11,586 nt of DNA from NCBI GenBank assembly GCA_026014605.1, contig JAOZIC010000037.1:1-11586 (forward strand), read 5' to 3'. This DNA is from Candidatus Bathyarchaeota archaeon. GTDB taxonomy: Archaea > Thermoproteota > Bathyarchaeia > Bathyarchaeales > Bathyarchaeaceae. This document shows, in pieces, positions 1 through 6,665 of the stretch. The position numbers were made by a program, and so were the translations under genes. The notes beneath the pieces were generated by a model that ran no database searches, was not told the origin of the DNA, and saw nothing but the letters and a program-made list of their open reading frames with translations. Positions within the stretch are counted from its first letter, which is position 1; every line of letters starts with the position of its first letter.

Positions 1-12
1 AAAAAGATTTGT

Positions 13-918
13 TTATGTCGTTATCAAGAAAGTTCCTATGAACATTAAGGCTATTGCAACAATTTTTAACAAAACCACCTCTTTGTTCACTTCTTCTTCG
101 AGAATCTTTGGCATGAACATGCTTAGAATTAGCATAAAACCGAAAACAAAGAACGGTTCTAACCCTGCTAAGGCAGAAACTAAAGAGACATTACCCAAAG
201 ACGCAGCTATTAACCAAAAAATATCTCCTAAGAAGTATACTCCTTCGCCAACAAGTGTGACAAAAAAGGTTCTTTTTCCTATAGTTGGAACGGTTTCCAT
301 AAACTCTTTGCGTGGTTTAGAAAAGGTAAGCAACACTAGCACTCCAAAAAAAGAACCCAACATTCCCCAAAAAATCACTGACCAGTAATCTAAGTAACCT
401 AGCAGATATTTGTTCAAAATAATGTCTACTGCAGAAACAATGTTGTAGGGTACAATGAATTTTAGTGCAGACGATAACTGATTGCCCGTTTTTGTTTTTT
501 TGTGAGAAATCAGTATCGAAGCAATTACCATTACCAAAATTCCGAAGTAACTTTGCCCAACCAAATTTTCGTTCAGAAAAAAATATGATAAAAAGACAAC
601 AAAAATTGGTATAGTCTGTATCAACGGAGTAATTCTTGATATTTCCTCTACCATAAGAGCTTTTGAGTAAAACCAAAAAGCCAAAAGCGGTAACAAACCG
701 CCAGCCATACCAATTAGAGCATATGGATAATTGAAGCTAATCGGAGTAACCAAATAGATGACGGCAACAAAAATCAAATCTAACGTAGTCAGATACGATA
801 ACATGGAAAAATAGCTTTGAAACTTTTTGGTCATTAGAAATTTGTCGAAAATACTATTCAAACCCAAGAACGCTGGGCATAACAAAGCAAAAATAAACCA
901 TTCCATCTGCAAAACCAT
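13..918 (-). CDS. EamA/DMT-superfamily membrane transporter
   Basis: This 301-residue protein is almost entirely hydrophobic, with about ten predicted membrane helices arranged as two halves of roughly 140 residues, the usual EamA (drug/metabolite transporter) layout and length. The end of the first half carries the family pattern of an R-x-x-P-L-x-x-x-x-P stretch (about residues 94-104), then a helix, a short N-E-N loop and a G-rich helix. It is probably a proton- or gradient-driven exporter or importer of a small metabolite in the cytoplasmic membrane; the substrate cannot be read from sequence. The start is ATG at 918; a second in-frame ATG at 906 begins M-E-W-F and fits the family N-terminus equally well. 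Neither has a clear Shine-Dalgarno site. The gene is complete and divergent from the winged-helix gene at 1091, which could regulate it. Family call is firm, function is inference. Confidence 0.85.
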   Translation of the reverse strand: MVLQMEWFIFALLCPAFLGLNSIFDKFLMTKKFQSYFSMLSYLTTLDLIFVAVIYLVTPISFNYPYALIGMAGGLLPLLAFWFYSKALMVEEISRITPLIQTIPIFVVFLSYFFLNENLVGQSYFGILVMVIASILISHKKTKTGNQLSSALKFIVPYNIVSAVDIILNKYLLGYLDYWSVIFWGMLGSFFGVLVLLTFSKPRKEFMETVPTIGKRTFFVTLVGEGVYFLGDIFWLIAASLGNVSLVSALAGLEPFFVFGFMLILSMFMPKILEEEVNKEVVLLKIVAIALMFIGTFLITT

Positions 919-960
919 GAAACAATCTATGATGGCTTTGGTAAGCGGTATTAGTGTAGC

Positions 961-1026
961 ACGTATTTAGTTTTTGTTGTTACTTGGTGCTTAATGCTTT
1001 TCTGAAATTGGCAGTAACTAATACGT
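961..1026. repeat. Imperfect inverted repeat between divergent genes; candidate operator
   Basis: ACGTATTTAGTT at 961-972 is mirrored by AACTAATACGT at 1016-1026, a match broken by one missing A. A second, nested dyad pairs GTTACT (979-984) with AGTAAC (1013-1018). On the minus strand the left arm reads CTAAATACG, preceded by a run of A, which resembles a BRE plus TATA box and would start a transcript about 20 bases before the transporter ATG at 918. A regulator bound here could block that promoter. The repeat is seen directly; the operator and promoter roles are inference. Confidence 0.4.
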
Positions 1027-1090
1027 TTCCAATTTTTCTTCACGAAAACTCTTTTACACCATATCATCAACCAAAACAAAGGGAACACCA

Positions 1091-1843
1091 TTGACAGAAA
1101 CCGACGACTACGACCTAATCTTTGCAGCACTAAAAAACCCGATACGCCGACAAATCCTGCAGTTCATTGAACAAAAAGGCGAAGCTTCCTTTACTGACAT
1201 TCAAAACGTTATTGGCATAACTGACACGGGTTTGCTTAGTTATCACCTAAAAGAACTGAACCTTCTAGTTGAGCAGTCCAGCCGAGGAAAATACGCTCTT
1301 TCAGAAATTGGACAAACAAGCATGACCTTGTTTAACAAAGTAGAAAAAGAACAGGCTCGGACACGCAAAATAGTTCAAAAAGAAGTTGACAACTACATCT
1401 CTGCACACTTCAAAGCATCAGTTATTTTGGCGGCGCTGATACTCGGCAGCTTTTGCATTCCACTCAGTGCAGACATACTTGTAAGCGTCCAAACAATAAT
1501 TAACACACTTCCGTTATGGCAGTTCATCGTGTTGCAGTTAGCCGCCTTTTCTGGCGCCGTTTTGTGTTTAGCCTTGTTTGTATGGTACGACCGTCGCTAT
1601 CATTCAAAAACCCAGAAAACTAACCTGATACACACAACCTTGTTTGCTGTTGTCATGTCGCTGATTGTGTTGCTTACAGGCTACAGCACATACAACTTTA
1701 CTCAAGCAACAATAGAAATTAGCCCAATACCAACAGCTTCTAATGAAATCCTTTTGATAACAATGATTCTAAGAACAGTAGCCTACTTAGCAACTGCACC
1801 ATTGATTGTATACGCCTTTAACAAGAAAGCAAAAAACCGTTAA
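1091..1843 (+). CDS. Membrane-anchored winged-helix (ArsR-like) protein
   Basis: This 250-residue protein starts with a winged helix-turn-helix domain (about residues 5-80) of the ArsR-like archaeal type: L-K-N-P-I-R-R-Q-I-L in the first helix, a recognition helix containing L-L-S-Y-H-L-K-E-L (48-56), and a short wing around R-G-K-Y. A charged linker (82-105) follows, then four hydrophobic segments at about 108-131, 143-165, 178-201 and 219-243. It therefore looks like a DNA-binding head held at the membrane, a design seen in many archaeal predicted regulators that may sense membrane or external signals. The start is TTG at 1091, with no convincing Shine-Dalgarno site. It is divergent from the transporter gene (172-base gap with an inverted repeat), so local regulation is plausible but unproven. 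Confidence 0.8.
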   Translation: MTETDDYDLIFAALKNPIRRQILQFIEQKGEASFTDIQNVIGITDTGLLSYHLKELNLLVEQSSRGKYALSEIGQTSMTLFNKVEKEQARTRKIVQKEVDNYISAHFKASVILAALILGSFCIPLSADILVSVQTIINTLPLWQFIVLQLAAFSGAVLCLALFVWYDRRYHSKTQKTNLIHTTLFAVVMSLIVLLTGYSTYNFTQATIEISPIPTASNEILLITMILRTVAYLATAPLIVYAFNKKAKNR

Positions 1844-1874
1844 TCGCTGTTTTCGTTAGCTTTATTTTCATTAT

Positions 1875-1896
1875 ATCCCCCTGTTATTTGGGGGAT
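1875..1896 (+). promoter_or_regulatory. 7-bp GC-rich hairpin over a candidate ribosome site
   Basis: ATCCCCC (1875-1881) and GGGGGAT (1890-1896) form a perfect 7-bp stem around an 8-base loop, followed by TTT. It lies 31 bases after the winged-helix gene and immediately before the TTG at 1903. The right arm is the only Shine-Dalgarno-like sequence for that start, so folding would hide it. It could equally be a terminator-like end of the upstream gene. Alternatively the TTATATCC at 1871-1878 is a TATA box and the downstream transcript is leaderless, in which case the hairpin is never transcribed with it. Confidence 0.5.
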
Positions 1897-1902
1897 TTTG
1901 CA

Positions 1903-2598
1903 TTGGCACCAGACAGAATTATACCAATCGGAGGAACTCACCCTCCAGAACCAAACAACCAATGCAACCTATGCAAACGAACAGTTCCTCCATCGCGGCT
2001 TACGCGGTGCCCAAGATGCAAACAACTCTACTGCAAAAGCTGCATAACCGAAGACCTCTACACGGGGGAGTACCTAATCTGCCTGAACTGCGCCAGAAGA
2101 TACGTTTCACCCAAACAGTCAGCGTATAGCGGTAAATACACCGCTTTAACCCTGTTTTTGTCAAGAAAAGCCCAATGGAAAACGTGGCTCAAACTCCAGT
2201 TTTCCCAAATAGAAGGGCTAATCGGAAAAGACCTCCCCGCCACAGCCAACAAAACCGTTGAGTGGTGGACAAAAAACGGTTCAGTTCAAACCAAAGCATG
2301 GCAGACTATTGGGTGGAACGTAAAAGAAGTAGACCTAAAAGAAAAAACCGTGACTTTCACCCGCCCCGAGTTGATAAAACCAAAAACCGAAGAAACAACA
2401 CGAAAATCTGTGCCATACAAGCTTCCAGAATACAAACCCAGAAAAAAGAAGACTCCCTCCTTGACCCGTATCGCGGTGGCACAAGCTAGACTAAAAAATG
2501 TCTCTCGCAGAAAATCTTCTGTTAAAAAATATCGTGGAAAGTTTAAGCCAAGGTCGGCTTACGAAAAACGGCTCTGGAGCACGGAAGAAGAGCCCTAA
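1903..2598 (+). CDS. Eight-cysteine zinc finger + DUF7662-like domain + basic tail
   Basis: A 231-residue protein in three parts. Residues 21-63 hold eight cysteines in four C-x2-C pairs (21/24, 36/39, 44/47, 60/63), the spacing of a two-zinc cross-brace finger of RING/FYVE/B-box type. Residues 77-155 match, from memory, the pattern of DUF7662: Y-x-x-L-x-x-[FY]-L, L-x-F-x-x-I-E-x-L-I-G-x-x-L-P, W-W, A-W-x-x-x-G-W-x-V and V-D-L-x-x-x-x-V-T-F-x-R. Residues 156-231 are rich in Lys and Arg and probably disordered. I infer a nucleic-acid or protein-binding adaptor in the cytoplasm; the biochemical role is unknown. I chose TTG 1903 because GGGGGAT at 1890-1896 sits just upstream; an in-frame TTG at 1888 would add five residues but start in the hairpin loop. 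Confidence 0.75.
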   Translation: MAPDRIIPIGGTHPPEPNNQCNLCKRTVPPSRLTRCPRCKQLYCKSCITEDLYTGEYLICLNCARRYVSPKQSAYSGKYTALTLFLSRKAQWKTWLKLQFSQIEGLIGKDLPATANKTVEWWTKNGSVQTKAWQTIGWNVKEVDLKEKTVTFTRPELIKPKTEETTRKSVPYKLPEYKPRKKKTPSLTRIAVAQARLKNVSRRKSSVKKYRGKFKPRSAYEKRLWSTEEEP

Positions 2599-2605
2599 CC
2601 CAGCG

Positions 2606-2640
2606 AAAAACGTTGTTTTTGTGTTCAGTTTTGTGTTCAC
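2606..2640 (+). terminator. T-rich stretch with small hairpin and 12-bp tandem repeat
   Basis: Eight bases after the zinc-finger gene, AAAAAC (2606-2611) and GTTTTT (2615-2620) form a 6-bp palindrome with a 3-base loop. It runs into two consecutive copies of a 12-base unit, TTTTTGTGTTCA (2616-2627) and GTTTTGTGTTCA (2628-2639), differing at one base. Archaeal RNA polymerase stops at T-rich tracts, so a terminator is the simplest reading. A repeated regulator site upstream of the inositol-phosphate synthase gene is the alternative. Confidence 0.4.
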
Positions 2641-2679
2641 GAAGAGTCTTATTGCCATGTTTTTGGTTTGGTTGACCGA

Positions 2680-2733
2680 AAGAAATAAAGAAGAACCGCT
2701 TACTATTTGCTCAGAGTATAAACAGAATGTGAT
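2680..2733 (+). promoter_or_regulatory. Possible promoter and ribosome site for inositol-phosphate synthase
   Basis: GAAATAAAG at 2682-2690 resembles an archaeal TATA box and would place a transcript start near 2713. GTGAT at 2729-2733, just before the ATG at 2737, can pair with the 3' end of archaeal 16S rRNA. A second AT-rich element, GTATAAAC (2716-2723), is too close to the ATG to serve it. Assigned by eye only. Confidence 0.3.
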
Positions 2734-2736
2734 TAC

Positions 2737-3834
2737 ATGGGCAAAATTAGGGTTGGCGTAATAGGCGTAGGAAACTGTTTCGCGGGTTTAGCTCAAGGAA
2801 TCGAAGTCTACAAACGAAACAACATCAAGAAATTAGGATTAATGCACGAAACAATCGGAGGCTACGGAATAGAAGACCTCGAATTTGTTTGTGCTTTTGA
2901 CGTAGGAGAAAACAAAGTAGGACGACCCCTAAACGAGGCCATCTTTTCAGACCCAAACTACGTAGACTGGGTTGACAGCGTATCGAACTGCACATCAAGA
3001 AAAGTGAAAGAAAGTCCAATTCTTGACGGTGTAGGAATCTACGTTGCAAGCATGATTAAACCAATTGACCAAACAAAAACCGAAGAAGAACTCGAAAAAG
3101 AGGCAATCGAAGAAATCCAAGCAACAGGCACCAAAGTTTTAATCAACTACTTGCCTGTTGGCAGCCAAAAAGCCGTAGAGTTTTGGGCAAAAATCGCCCT
3201 TAAAACAAAATGTGCCTTCATTAACTGTATGCCCGTTTTTATTGCGTCAAACAAAGAATGGCTCAAAAAGTTTGAAGACGCAAAACTTCCAATCGTCGGA
3301 GACGACGTCAAAGGTGTAATCGGTGCAACTATAACTCACAGAACTTTAGCCAAACTTTGTGTAGACCGAGGCGCAACAATAGACCGAACATACCAAATCA
3401 ACGTCGGCGGAAACACAGACTTTGCCAACATGCTTGAGCGCGAAAGGCTTGAAAGCAAAAAAATCAGCAAAACCGAATCTGTGCAAAGCCAAATCCCACT
3501 AAAACAGCGCCTCAACGACAAAGACATCTACATCGGACCAAGCGACTTTATTCCATTTTTGGGCAACACCAAACTTGCGTTCATCCGAATAGAAGGAAGA
3601 ATGTTCGCAAACATACCCTACAACATGGAAATCCGCCTCGACGTAGACGACAAAGCAAACTCGGGCGGAGTAGCAATCGACGCAATCCGATGCGCACAAC
3701 TAGCATTGGACAACGGAGTATCTGGCAACCTCAAGTACGTGTCAGCTTACCTGATGAAACACCCAATGGAACAAATGGGAGACGAAGACGCCAGAGAAAA
3801 ACTGGACGAGTGGATAGCCAAACTGACAAAGTAG
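2737..3834 (+). CDS. ino1: Myo-inositol-1-phosphate synthase
   Basis: This enzyme converts D-glucose 6-phosphate to L-myo-inositol 1-phosphate with tightly bound NAD (EC 5.5.1.4), the first step to inositol phospholipids and, in some archaea, inositol-based solutes. The 365-residue length is normal for the short archaeal/actinobacterial type. Visible marks are the Rossmann start V-G-V-I-G-V-G-N-C (residues 6-14), the G-D-D-V-K segment followed by G-A-T-I-T-H-R, then G-G-N-T-D-F, the L-E-S-K-K-I-S-K-T motif, and a C-terminal S-G-G-V-A-I-D-A-I-R-C block. The usual K-S-Q after G-D-D-x reads K-G-V here, a local substitution. The start is ATG at 2737 with GTGAT just upstream. The DUF1638 gene follows after 13 bases and is probably cotranscribed. 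Confidence 0.95.
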   Translation: MGKIRVGVIGVGNCFAGLAQGIEVYKRNNIKKLGLMHETIGGYGIEDLEFVCAFDVGENKVGRPLNEAIFSDPNYVDWVDSVSNCTSRKVKESPILDGVGIYVASMIKPIDQTKTEEELEKEAIEEIQATGTKVLINYLPVGSQKAVEFWAKIALKTKCAFINCMPVFIASNKEWLKKFEDAKLPIVGDDVKGVIGATITHRTLAKLCVDRGATIDRTYQINVGGNTDFANMLERERLESKKISKTESVQSQIPLKQRLNDKDIYIGPSDFIPFLGNTKLAFIRIEGRMFANIPYNMEIRLDVDDKANSGGVAIDAIRCAQLALDNGVSGNLKYVSAYLMKHPMEQMGDEDAREKLDEWIAKLTK

Positions 3835-3847
3835 CGAGAACCAAAAC

Positions 3848-4468
3848 TTGTCTACTTCCCCTCCAATTTTGTTACTTTCTTGCGGCATACTAAAACGAGA
3901 AATCCAAAAACTTCTCACAGACAGCACGATAAACGTTAAACCAATCTTTCTAGACGCAGGACTGCATGTTGACTATGCTCTACTAGAAAAAATCTTAACT
4001 TCTACACTTGAAGGATACTCCAAAAAAGGCTACAACAAAATAGTTGTTGTCTACGGGGACCTGTGCCACCCCAAAATAAAACAAATCATAGAAAAATACC
4101 CTAATGCCGTGAAAGTTGACGCCCTAAACTGCATCGACTGCCTGCTTGGCGGACATAAACGCCTCTATGACCTAGACCCACACGGCGAACACTTCTATTT
4201 ATCCCCCGGATGGATGCCCTCCAACCTAAAAAAGAACGTTCATTTCCGCGAAATCTTTGACTGGAACCAAGAAAACATCAAAGAAATGTTCCGTGACCTC
4301 TCAGGGGTTATCGTTTTGGATAGTTTAGAGAATCCCAAAGAATTCGAAACCGACATACAAGAATTCAGTGACAACACCGGACTTGGGGTCAAACAAACCA
4401 AAACGGTCGGAATTCAAGGATTAAAAGACGTTATTGTGGAAGCAATCAAAAAACTTGAAGAAAAATAA
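3848..4468 (+). CDS. DUF1638-family protein
   Basis: The 206-residue protein matches the DUF1638 pattern as I know it: an N-terminal L-L-S-C-G (residues 9-13), L-D-A-G-L-H (35-40), V-V-Y-G-D-L-C-H (67-74), a C-I-D-C-L-L-G-G-H-K-R-L-Y block (95-107) and Y-L-S-P-G-W (117-122). C12, H40, C73, H74, C95, C98 and H103 are good metal-ligand candidates. In bacteria and methanogens the family is often found near corrinoid methyltransferase genes, but no proven reaction is known to me. No signal peptide or membrane segment is visible, so it should be cytoplasmic. The TTG start lies 13 bases after the inositol-phosphate synthase stop, pointing to a shared transcript and perhaps a role in inositol or one-carbon metabolism. 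Family call good; role is inference. Confidence 0.8.
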   Translation: MSTSPPILLLSCGILKREIQKLLTDSTINVKPIFLDAGLHVDYALLEKILTSTLEGYSKKGYNKIVVVYGDLCHPKIKQIIEKYPNAVKVDALNCIDCLLGGHKRLYDLDPHGEHFYLSPGWMPSNLKKNVHFREIFDWNQENIKEMFRDLSGVIVLDSLENPKEFETDIQEFSDNTGLGVKQTKTVGIQGLKDVIVEAIKKLEEK

Positions 4469-4482
4469 CATAGATTAACTTG

Positions 4483-5394
4483 TTATATTGTCAACAAGTG
4501 TTTGCGGTACTTGAACAGCCCCGGAAAAATGTAGTAAGTAGACCCCTTTATGGCGTAGCCCAAGGATTTTGCGATGTCGTAGCCTTCACTTACTCGGCTT
4601 GTGGTGCGGGTGAAAATGCCTGCACATTTTTCGTAAGAAATCCGCCCCAACCGTGACATTAATCTGGAGATTTTTTGGTCTTCAGATACGCCCAGTTCTG
4701 AATCGTACGGTCCATACCCGTTCTTGAACATGCTCTCTGCGGTATCCCTCAAAATCGACATGCTACACCCGGGGACACTGGCGCCCATTATGGGTATTCC
4801 CAAGATTTCGATTGTTGGCAGCCTCAAAGAAAAACGTGTCAAAAGGTTTGCACCCATGCTTCCGAAACGTCGTCCTAGTTTGTTGCTGTCTCTTGGTCTT
4901 AATGACGGCACTGTTGCAACGATGTCTTTTCGTCTAAACGCGTTATACATTACTTCAAAATAGTTTTCGTATTTGTCTAAATCCCCACAAAGGTACACAT
5001 CATCAGTTTCTGTGCCTGTGGAAAAAAGCGTGTCAATGTCATGAAAAACAATAATTTTTCCTTTAGCGTGCCTAAACCCTAGGTTCCTTCCAATAGCAGG
5101 CGTGTCCCACCACTTGTACTTGATTACTCCCGCTTTCCACAATTCTTTGCGGTAATCCCCGTATTCGTTGGGAGAAATTATTTTTGAATCACGAATCTTT
5201 GGGAACTCAGCGTTTTCTCCCGCGTCGGCTACCAAGAACTCGATTGCGTTTGTTTTCCCAGTTTTTTCTTCAAAAACCTTTTTCGCTATTTCCCAGTTGC
5301 TAAAAGTCTCTTCTAGAGCAGCCGAGTCATTTTCGCCCCGTCCTGTTGTAATAACTGAGAACACTGGGTTAAGCATAAACTCTGTAAGAAACAC
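4483..5394 (-). CDS. Family 2-like (GT-A) glycosyltransferase
   Basis: This 303-residue protein begins with a beta-strand V-F-S-V-I-T-T-G-R (residues 11-19), has A-I-G-R-N-L-G (100-106) and a D-I-D metal/nucleotide-sugar motif (119-121) after I-I-V-F-H. It then shows P-G-C-S-M-S-I-L-R (208-216), G-P-Y-D-S-E-L-G-V-S-E-D-Q (228-240, with the E-D candidate catalytic base) and a T-T-S-R near the end. This is the GT-A fold order of family 2 glycosyltransferases, which transfer a sugar from a nucleotide or lipid carrier. The short hydrophobic stretches suggest at most peripheral membrane contact. Acceptor and sugar are unknown; surface glycans, glycolipids or N-glycans are possible. The start is GTG 5394, supported by a TATA-like box at leaderless distance; ATG 5376 is the alternative. 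It is convergent with the DUF1638 gene, with 14 bases between stops. Confidence 0.8.
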   Translation of the reverse strand: MFLTEFMLNPVFSVITTGRGENDSAALEETFSNWEIAKKVFEEKTGKTNAIEFLVADAGENAEFPKIRDSKIISPNEYGDYRKELWKAGVIKYKWWDTPAIGRNLGFRHAKGKIIVFHDIDTLFSTGTETDDVYLCGDLDKYENYFEVMYNAFRRKDIVATVPSLRPRDSNKLGRRFGSMGANLLTRFSLRLPTIEILGIPIMGASVPGCSMSILRDTAESMFKNGYGPYDSELGVSEDQKISRLMSRLGRISYEKCAGIFTRTTSRVSEGYDIAKSLGYAIKGSTYYIFPGLFKYRKHLLTI

Positions 5395-5416
5395 GAGGGT
5401 TTTTATCAGTTTTGGC

Positions 5417-5425
5417 TTTTTTATC
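5417..5425 (-). promoter_or_regulatory. TATA-like box for the glycosyltransferase
   Basis: The minus strand reads GATAAAAAA here. Its centre is about 26 bases upstream of the GTG at 5394, the usual archaeal TATA-to-start distance. The transcript would then begin at or next to the start codon, that is, be leaderless, which agrees with the lack of a Shine-Dalgarno site. Confidence 0.45.
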
Positions 5426-5430
5426 TAGAT

Positions 5431-5455
5431 GTAACGTTGAACATGGTTTAGTTAC
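5431..5455. repeat. GTAAC-N15-GTTAC dyad in the divergent intergenic region
   Basis: GTAAC (5431-5435) and GTTAC (5451-5455) are inverted around a 15-base centre, just beyond the putative glycosyltransferase TATA box. Further right, GCTAAC occurs at 5517-5522 and 5529-5534, spaced 12 bases. The rest of the 239-base gap (5395-5633) is AT-rich non-coding DNA. Five-base arms occur often by chance, so an operator role is only a possibility. Confidence 0.25.
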
Positions 5456-5572
5456 GTCCGATTATTTAACGAAATCAGAAAATAAGCAAAACACTTGCAC
5501 TCTTTCCAACTTACACGCTAACATGCTTGCTAACTCCAATCTATTAATCAACAAACACCCCCCAAAGGAAAA

Positions 5573-5624
5573 CTTAAATAAACTACGTCGCACTTCGGTA
5601 GATAGCCTATAAAAAGAGACGTGA
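5573..5624 (+). promoter_or_regulatory. Promoter region of the uS13-uS4-uS11 unit
   Basis: CTTAAATA at 5573-5580, preceded by the purine-rich AAAGGAAAA, fits a BRE plus TATA box and predicts transcription from about 5603, giving a leader near 31 bases. GTGA at 5621-5624 could serve as a Shine-Dalgarno site for the ATG at 5634. A second box, TATAAAAA (5608-5615), is slightly too close for a leaderless start at 5634. Confidence 0.5.
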
Positions 5625-5633
5625 CAATTCAAG

Positions 5634-6098
5634 ATGTCTAAAGAATTTCAGCACATCATAAGGTTTGCCGGAAGCGATATTCAAGGAACACAGCCGGTAA
5701 CTTACGCATTAACAAACGTAAAAGGCGTAGGAATTAAGTTAGCACACATTATAGTCGACAAAGCAGGAATCAACCCAGAAACCAGAATGGGTTACCTTTC
5801 CACTTCAGATGTAGAAAAAATTGAAGACATCATAACCGATCCCCAAAAGTATGGGATACCTACATGGCTTCTAAATCGACAAAAAGACATGGAAACAGGA
5901 AAAGACCTACACCTGTTAGGTTCTGACCTAGACTTCCAAATAAAAACAGACGTAGACGAAATGAAAAAGATAAGGTCCTGGAGAGGTTTCCGTCACAGTT
6001 ACGGATTGAAGGTTCGTGGACAAAGAACCAAATCCACTGGAAGAGAAGGAAAAGCAATGGGTGTTAAACGAAAACAAGTACAGCGAGGGAAAGCTTAG
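5634..6098 (+). CDS. rps13: 30S ribosomal protein uS13
   Basis: Protein of the small-subunit head that contacts the P-site tRNA and helps form bridges to the large subunit. The 154 residues are the normal archaeal length, longer than bacterial S13. A helix-two-turn-helix segment with V-K-G-V-G-I-K-L-A (residues 29-37) is visible near the N-terminus, and the C-terminal tail has the hallmark R-S-W-R-G-F-R-H-S-Y-G-L-K-V-R-G-Q-R-T motif, followed by a Lys/Arg-rich end. The start is ATG 5634. The stop TAG is directly followed by the ATG of uS4, with no gap, so the two are translationally coupled at the head of the cluster. Confidence 0.97.
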   Translation: MSKEFQHIIRFAGSDIQGTQPVTYALTNVKGVGIKLAHIIVDKAGINPETRMGYLSTSDVEKIEDIITDPQKYGIPTWLLNRQKDMETGKDLHLLGSDLDFQIKTDVDEMKKIRSWRGFRHSYGLKVRGQRTKSTGREGKAMGVKRKQVQRGKA

Positions 6099-6665
6099 AT
6101 GGGAGATCCGAAAAGACAAAGAAAAAAGTTTGATACACCCCGTTTCCCTTGGCAAATGGACACCTTGGAAGCTGAATTGGACCTTCTTGGTCAATACGGT
6201 TTAAGAAACAAACGCGAGATTTGGCGCCACAAAACTTCATTGTCAAAATACAGAGGAATTGGACGTTCCCTGTTGGGTATGTCGGTTGAAGAACGAAGCA
6301 CCCAAGAAGAACAACTTCTAAAAAGGCTTAATCGGCTGGGAATTTTACCTGACGAAGCAGCCTTAGATGACGTATTGGACTTGGCGCTGGAAGATATACT
6401 TGGACGCAGACTTCAAACTCTTGTGTTCCAAAGAGGCTTAGCACAATCCATCCAGCAAGCTCGCCAACTTATCACTCATGGTCACATATCAATTAATGGA
6501 AGAAAAGTTTCTTCTCCAAGCTATATGGTTCTTAAAGACGAAGAAGAAAAAATCACCTACAGCCCAAAAAGCCCTCTTAACAACCCTGAACACCCACTAA
6601 CAATGTCTATATCTGTCCCTGCTGAAGAACAAGCACCAACTATGGAGGAAAACCGTCGTGAGTAA
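6099..6665 (+). CDS. rps4: 30S ribosomal protein uS4
   Basis: Primary 16S rRNA-binding protein that nucleates assembly of the small-subunit body and guards decoding fidelity. The 188 residues match archaeal and eukaryotic S4/S9e length. The N-terminus shows the archaeal P-K-R-Q-R-K-K-F-x-T-P pattern, and the central S4 RNA-binding domain runs from about residue 104 to 165, with R-R-L-Q-T-L-V-F, A-R-Q-L-I-T-H-G-H-I and I-N-G-R-K-V. The tail after 170 is acidic and probably disordered. The start ATG abuts the uS13 stop, with GAGGG at 6085-6089 as Shine-Dalgarno site nine bases upstream. The last eight bases overlap the uS11 gene. Confidence 0.97.
   Translation: MGDPKRQRKKFDTPRFPWQMDTLEAELDLLGQYGLRNKREIWRHKTSLSKYRGIGRSLLGMSVEERSTQEEQLLKRLNRLGILPDEAALDDVLDLALEDILGRRLQTLVFQRGLAQSIQQARQLITHGHISINGRKVSSPSYMVLKDEEEKITYSPKSPLNNPEHPLTMSISVPAEEQAPTMEENRRE

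Noticed and set aside
38..388. Plus-strand open frame of 116 codons opposite the transporter
   Set aside because: It is the shadow of the transporter gene; its Lys/Thr/Ser/Pro-rich make-up is what the reverse of a hydrophobic coding region gives.
2498..2761. Open frame of 87 codons overlapping the zinc-finger gene end and ino1 start
   Set aside because: It overlaps two better-supported genes in another frame, has no recognisable domain, and much of it covers the T-rich terminator-like gap.
5412..5612. Open frame of 66 codons in the gap before uS13
   Set aside because: It crosses both candidate promoters, has no ribosome site or family resemblance, and has the Asn/Lys/Leu/Ser bias of AT-rich non-coding DNA.
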